47,684 nt of DNA from the NCBI GenBank assembly GCA_030601675.1, contig JAUWBN010000006.1:1-47684 (forward strand). The letters are read 5' to 3'. Shown here in pieces: positions 46,048-47,684 of this stretch. Under the pieces are notes generated by a model. The model did not search any database. It had not been told where the DNA came from and saw only the letters and a list, made by a program, of their open reading frames with translations. Both the position numbers and the translations under genes were made by a program. Every line of letters starts with the position of its first letter. The stretch's first letter is position 1. Source of the stretch: Hadesarchaea archaeon. Lineage in GTDB: Archaea; Hadarchaeota; Hadarchaeia; Hadarchaeales; Hadarchaeaceae.

Positions 46048-46136
46048 GGGCCCGTGGTCTAGTGGTTAAGACGCCACCCTTACAATCTCGATGGGAAAGG
46101 TGGAGATCCCGAGTTCGAGTCTCGGCGGGCCCACCA
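46048..46136 (+). tRNA. tRNA-Val (TAC) with 13-nt intron, CCA encoded
   Basis: Acceptor GGGCCCG/CGGGCCC, stem CCACC/GGTGG, CTTACA|ATCTCGATGGGAA|A with CTTA/TGGG central helix. Confidence 0.9.
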
Positions 46137-46655
46137 CTAACTTCTTTCCAAAAGCTTCCGGATTTCAGCGTGAAGTATCTTAAAGCGCTCGAGTGCCGGA
46201 TGCGTTGCTCCCAGGTCCGATTTAAACCACTCCAAAGCACCCTCGTAAGAAGTCGTGCGGTGCCCCATCGCGAGCTTGTCGGCATAGGTGACGACTTTCT
46301 CCTCGAGCGTGCGGGGCATGAAATCCCGCGCTGGGAGTCCGAGCTCCCTCGCCTCCTCGGCTGGAATTCCGGCACCCAAATGACACTCGGCGAACCGCGC
46401 AAATTTGTTTAACTTAAGGCCCCGCAGGATCTTGGCCCCTTCGACCCCATGCCTGATGCCGTGCGTCCGAGCCCGCCCGATGTCGTGCAGCAATGCACCC
46501 AGACTCACGAGGCGCAGGTCGAGCTTGTGACCATTCGCACGAATTCGCCGGGCGAGCCTTAGAGAAATCCGCTCAACGGCAAGCGAGTGCTGAATAACTT
46601 CTCTCGAACAACCAACCTCGTGCAGAGTGCGAAGCGCTTCCTCGCGACCGAACAA
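46137..46655 (-). CDS. HD-domain (HDIG) phosphohydrolase
   Basis: VIQHSLAVERISLRLA...LGALLHDIGRARTHGIRHGVEGAKILR...VVTYADKLAMG. Confidence 0.88.
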   Translation of the reverse strand: MFGREEALRTLHEVGCSREVIQHSLAVERISLRLARRIRANGHKLDLRLVSLGALLHDIGRARTHGIRHGVEGAKILRGLKLNKFARFAECHLGAGIPAEEARELGLPARDFMPRTLEEKVVTYADKLAMGHRTTSYEGALEWFKSDLGATHPALERFKILHAEIRKLLERS

Positions 46656-46770
46656 CTAGCTCACCATTGGTTAGGAATAGGCAATACCACTTATTTCTTT
46701 TCTTTTTGGCGGTAAACAGTTATCAACACGCACTGAAAAATTAAAGATCACCACTCCCGTGAGCCACAAA

Positions 46771-46779
46771 TGGTTTAAA
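46771..46779 (+). promoter_or_regulatory. TATA-like box for the surface-protein gene
   Basis: tggtttaaat about 35 nt upstream of GTG 46812. Confidence 0.4.
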
Positions 46780-46811
46780 TGTGAACCGCCGAATTTCTAA
46801 GGAGGCAATAA

Positions 46812-47684
46812 GTGAGGACCGAGAGTTTTAGGCGTGGGCTGGGTTCTATCTTGCTAGTTTCTGTGATAGTGTTTTCGATGACTCTCTCGATGACATGTGT
46901 AGCTCCACCAGTTCTCGCAGACGCGGTCATCTCCTACCCGGGACACCAGCTGCAGCCGCAGAACATCTTCGATGTCCCCCAAGGTCATACCTTCACCCTC
47001 AGACATAGGCTGGCGTGGGACGAGCCAAGTGAGTCCGGATACTGTATGGTCGTAATCTACTGGGACTACTTTGGCGGCAATGCGTATCACTTCACCCTCG
47101 AGGGTGCGGTCGCGTACTTCGATGATGATGGCGACAACTTGCCTGACCCAGGCGTTGCCATGATCGATAACACAGTGCAAACAAGAGACAACGGGACCAT
47201 GTACGTAATCGGCATGTCAAACACGGCCGGAGATTGGAGGGATGGGGAATTCAATGTCGACATAACGCTACGCGCGAGCGGGCCCGATGGCACTCCCCAC
47301 GCAGCCACGGATAATCATCCGATCTATTACGCTATTGTACAAAGCCTCGAATCCGTCCCGCCAAGCACCGCAGTCCCGTTAGTCACCGTGCGGGTGCTCG
47401 GCCGGGGCATAGCCGTATCGATCTCGCCTGGTTACCAGGGCGGGGAGCCCGGGGCGACGCTAAGCTACGCCGTCACAGTGAAGAACACGGGGATCGTCGA
47501 GGACAATTATGATTTAATTGTTACGGATAGTGTCGGCTGGGGCCCATCGCTCTCTGAAAATCGATTTGAAAACGTGGCGCCTGGCGAGGACAGGGTGGCT
47601 ACGTTGAGCGTCATCATACCAAGCGACGCGCTGTCGGGCATGGAGGACAGTATGACCGTCACCGCGATCTCGCAGTCGGATCCG
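46812..47684 (+). CDS. Secreted surface-type protein with signal peptide and a CARDB/NEW3-like beta-sandwich domain; 3' truncated by window edge
   Basis: aaggagg RBS, GTG start, RRGLGSILLVSVIVFSMTLSMTCVAPPVLA signal peptide, then ...ISPGYQGGEPGATLSYAVTVKNTGIVEDNYDLIVTDSVGWG... Frame open for 291 codons to the end; missing from the ORF track. Confidence 0.75.
   Translation, partial: MRTESFRRGLGSILLVSVIVFSMTLSMTCVAPPVLADAVISYPGHQLQPQNIFDVPQGHTFTLRHRLAWDEPSESGYCMVVIYWDYFGGNAYHFTLEGAVAYFDDDGDNLPDPGVAMIDNTVQTRDNGTMYVIGMSNTAGDWRDGEFNVDITLRASGPDGTPHAATDNHPIYYAIVQSLESVPPSTAVPLVTVRVLGRGIAVSISPGYQGGEPGATLSYAVTVKNTGIVEDNYDLIVTDSVGWGPSLSENRFENVAPGEDRVATLSVIIPSDALSGMEDSMTVTAISQSDP

Noticed and set aside
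46022-46412. ORFs over tRNA-Val and the HD-domain gene
   Set aside because: Overlap a clear tRNA and are opposite or out of frame to the HDIG protein.
1-47684. CRISPR array, cas genes, transposase, integrase, prophage
   Set aside because: No regularly spaced direct repeats or recognisable cas/mobile-element proteins were seen by reading; the CARF-like protein alone does not establish a CRISPR locus.

Overview
The window is about 47.7 kb of a gene-dense archaeal chromosome. Supporting evidence: archaeal-type ThrRS with the N-terminal editing domain, ProRS, HisRS, class I LysRS, RadA, LSm, Rli1/ABCE1, archaeal CoA biosynthesis (pantoate kinase, CoaBC, archaeal PPAT), NcsA/TtuA next to a SAMP-like protein, tRNAs with predicted archaeal anticodon-loop introns, an archaeal SRP (7S) RNA, and TATA-like promoters. 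The species cannot be named from the sequence alone. Most of the window is core metabolism and information processing. I see no CRISPR array, transposon, integrase or recognisable prophage. The most interesting items are: (1) a stand-alone CARF/Rossmann-like protein with a small helical partner and no CRISPR locus nearby; (2) two giant GT-C/STT3-like membrane proteins with C-terminal extracytoplasmic beta domains (a GH43/GH32-like propeller and four Ig/FN3-like repeats); (3) a zinc ribbon fused to an Hjc-like PD-(D/E)XK nuclease; (4) a 32-aa, very basic microprotein ORF inside a tRNA cluster that the ORF track misses; (5) an apparent N-terminal remnant of an NFACT/RqcH (NEMF) gene upstream of nfeD; (6) an unusually tight SAMP-ncsA-SRP RNA-tRNA-Ser-RMD1-like-tRNA-Val series; (7) a recurrent architecture in which convergent genes share or abut their stop codons; (8) an inositol-phospholipid module; and (9) a proline-centred neighbourhood. 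The last CDS (46812 to the window end) is absent from the ORF track because it runs off the edge; it encodes a secreted surface-type protein. No computation or database search was run; family calls come from motif recognition in the translations.
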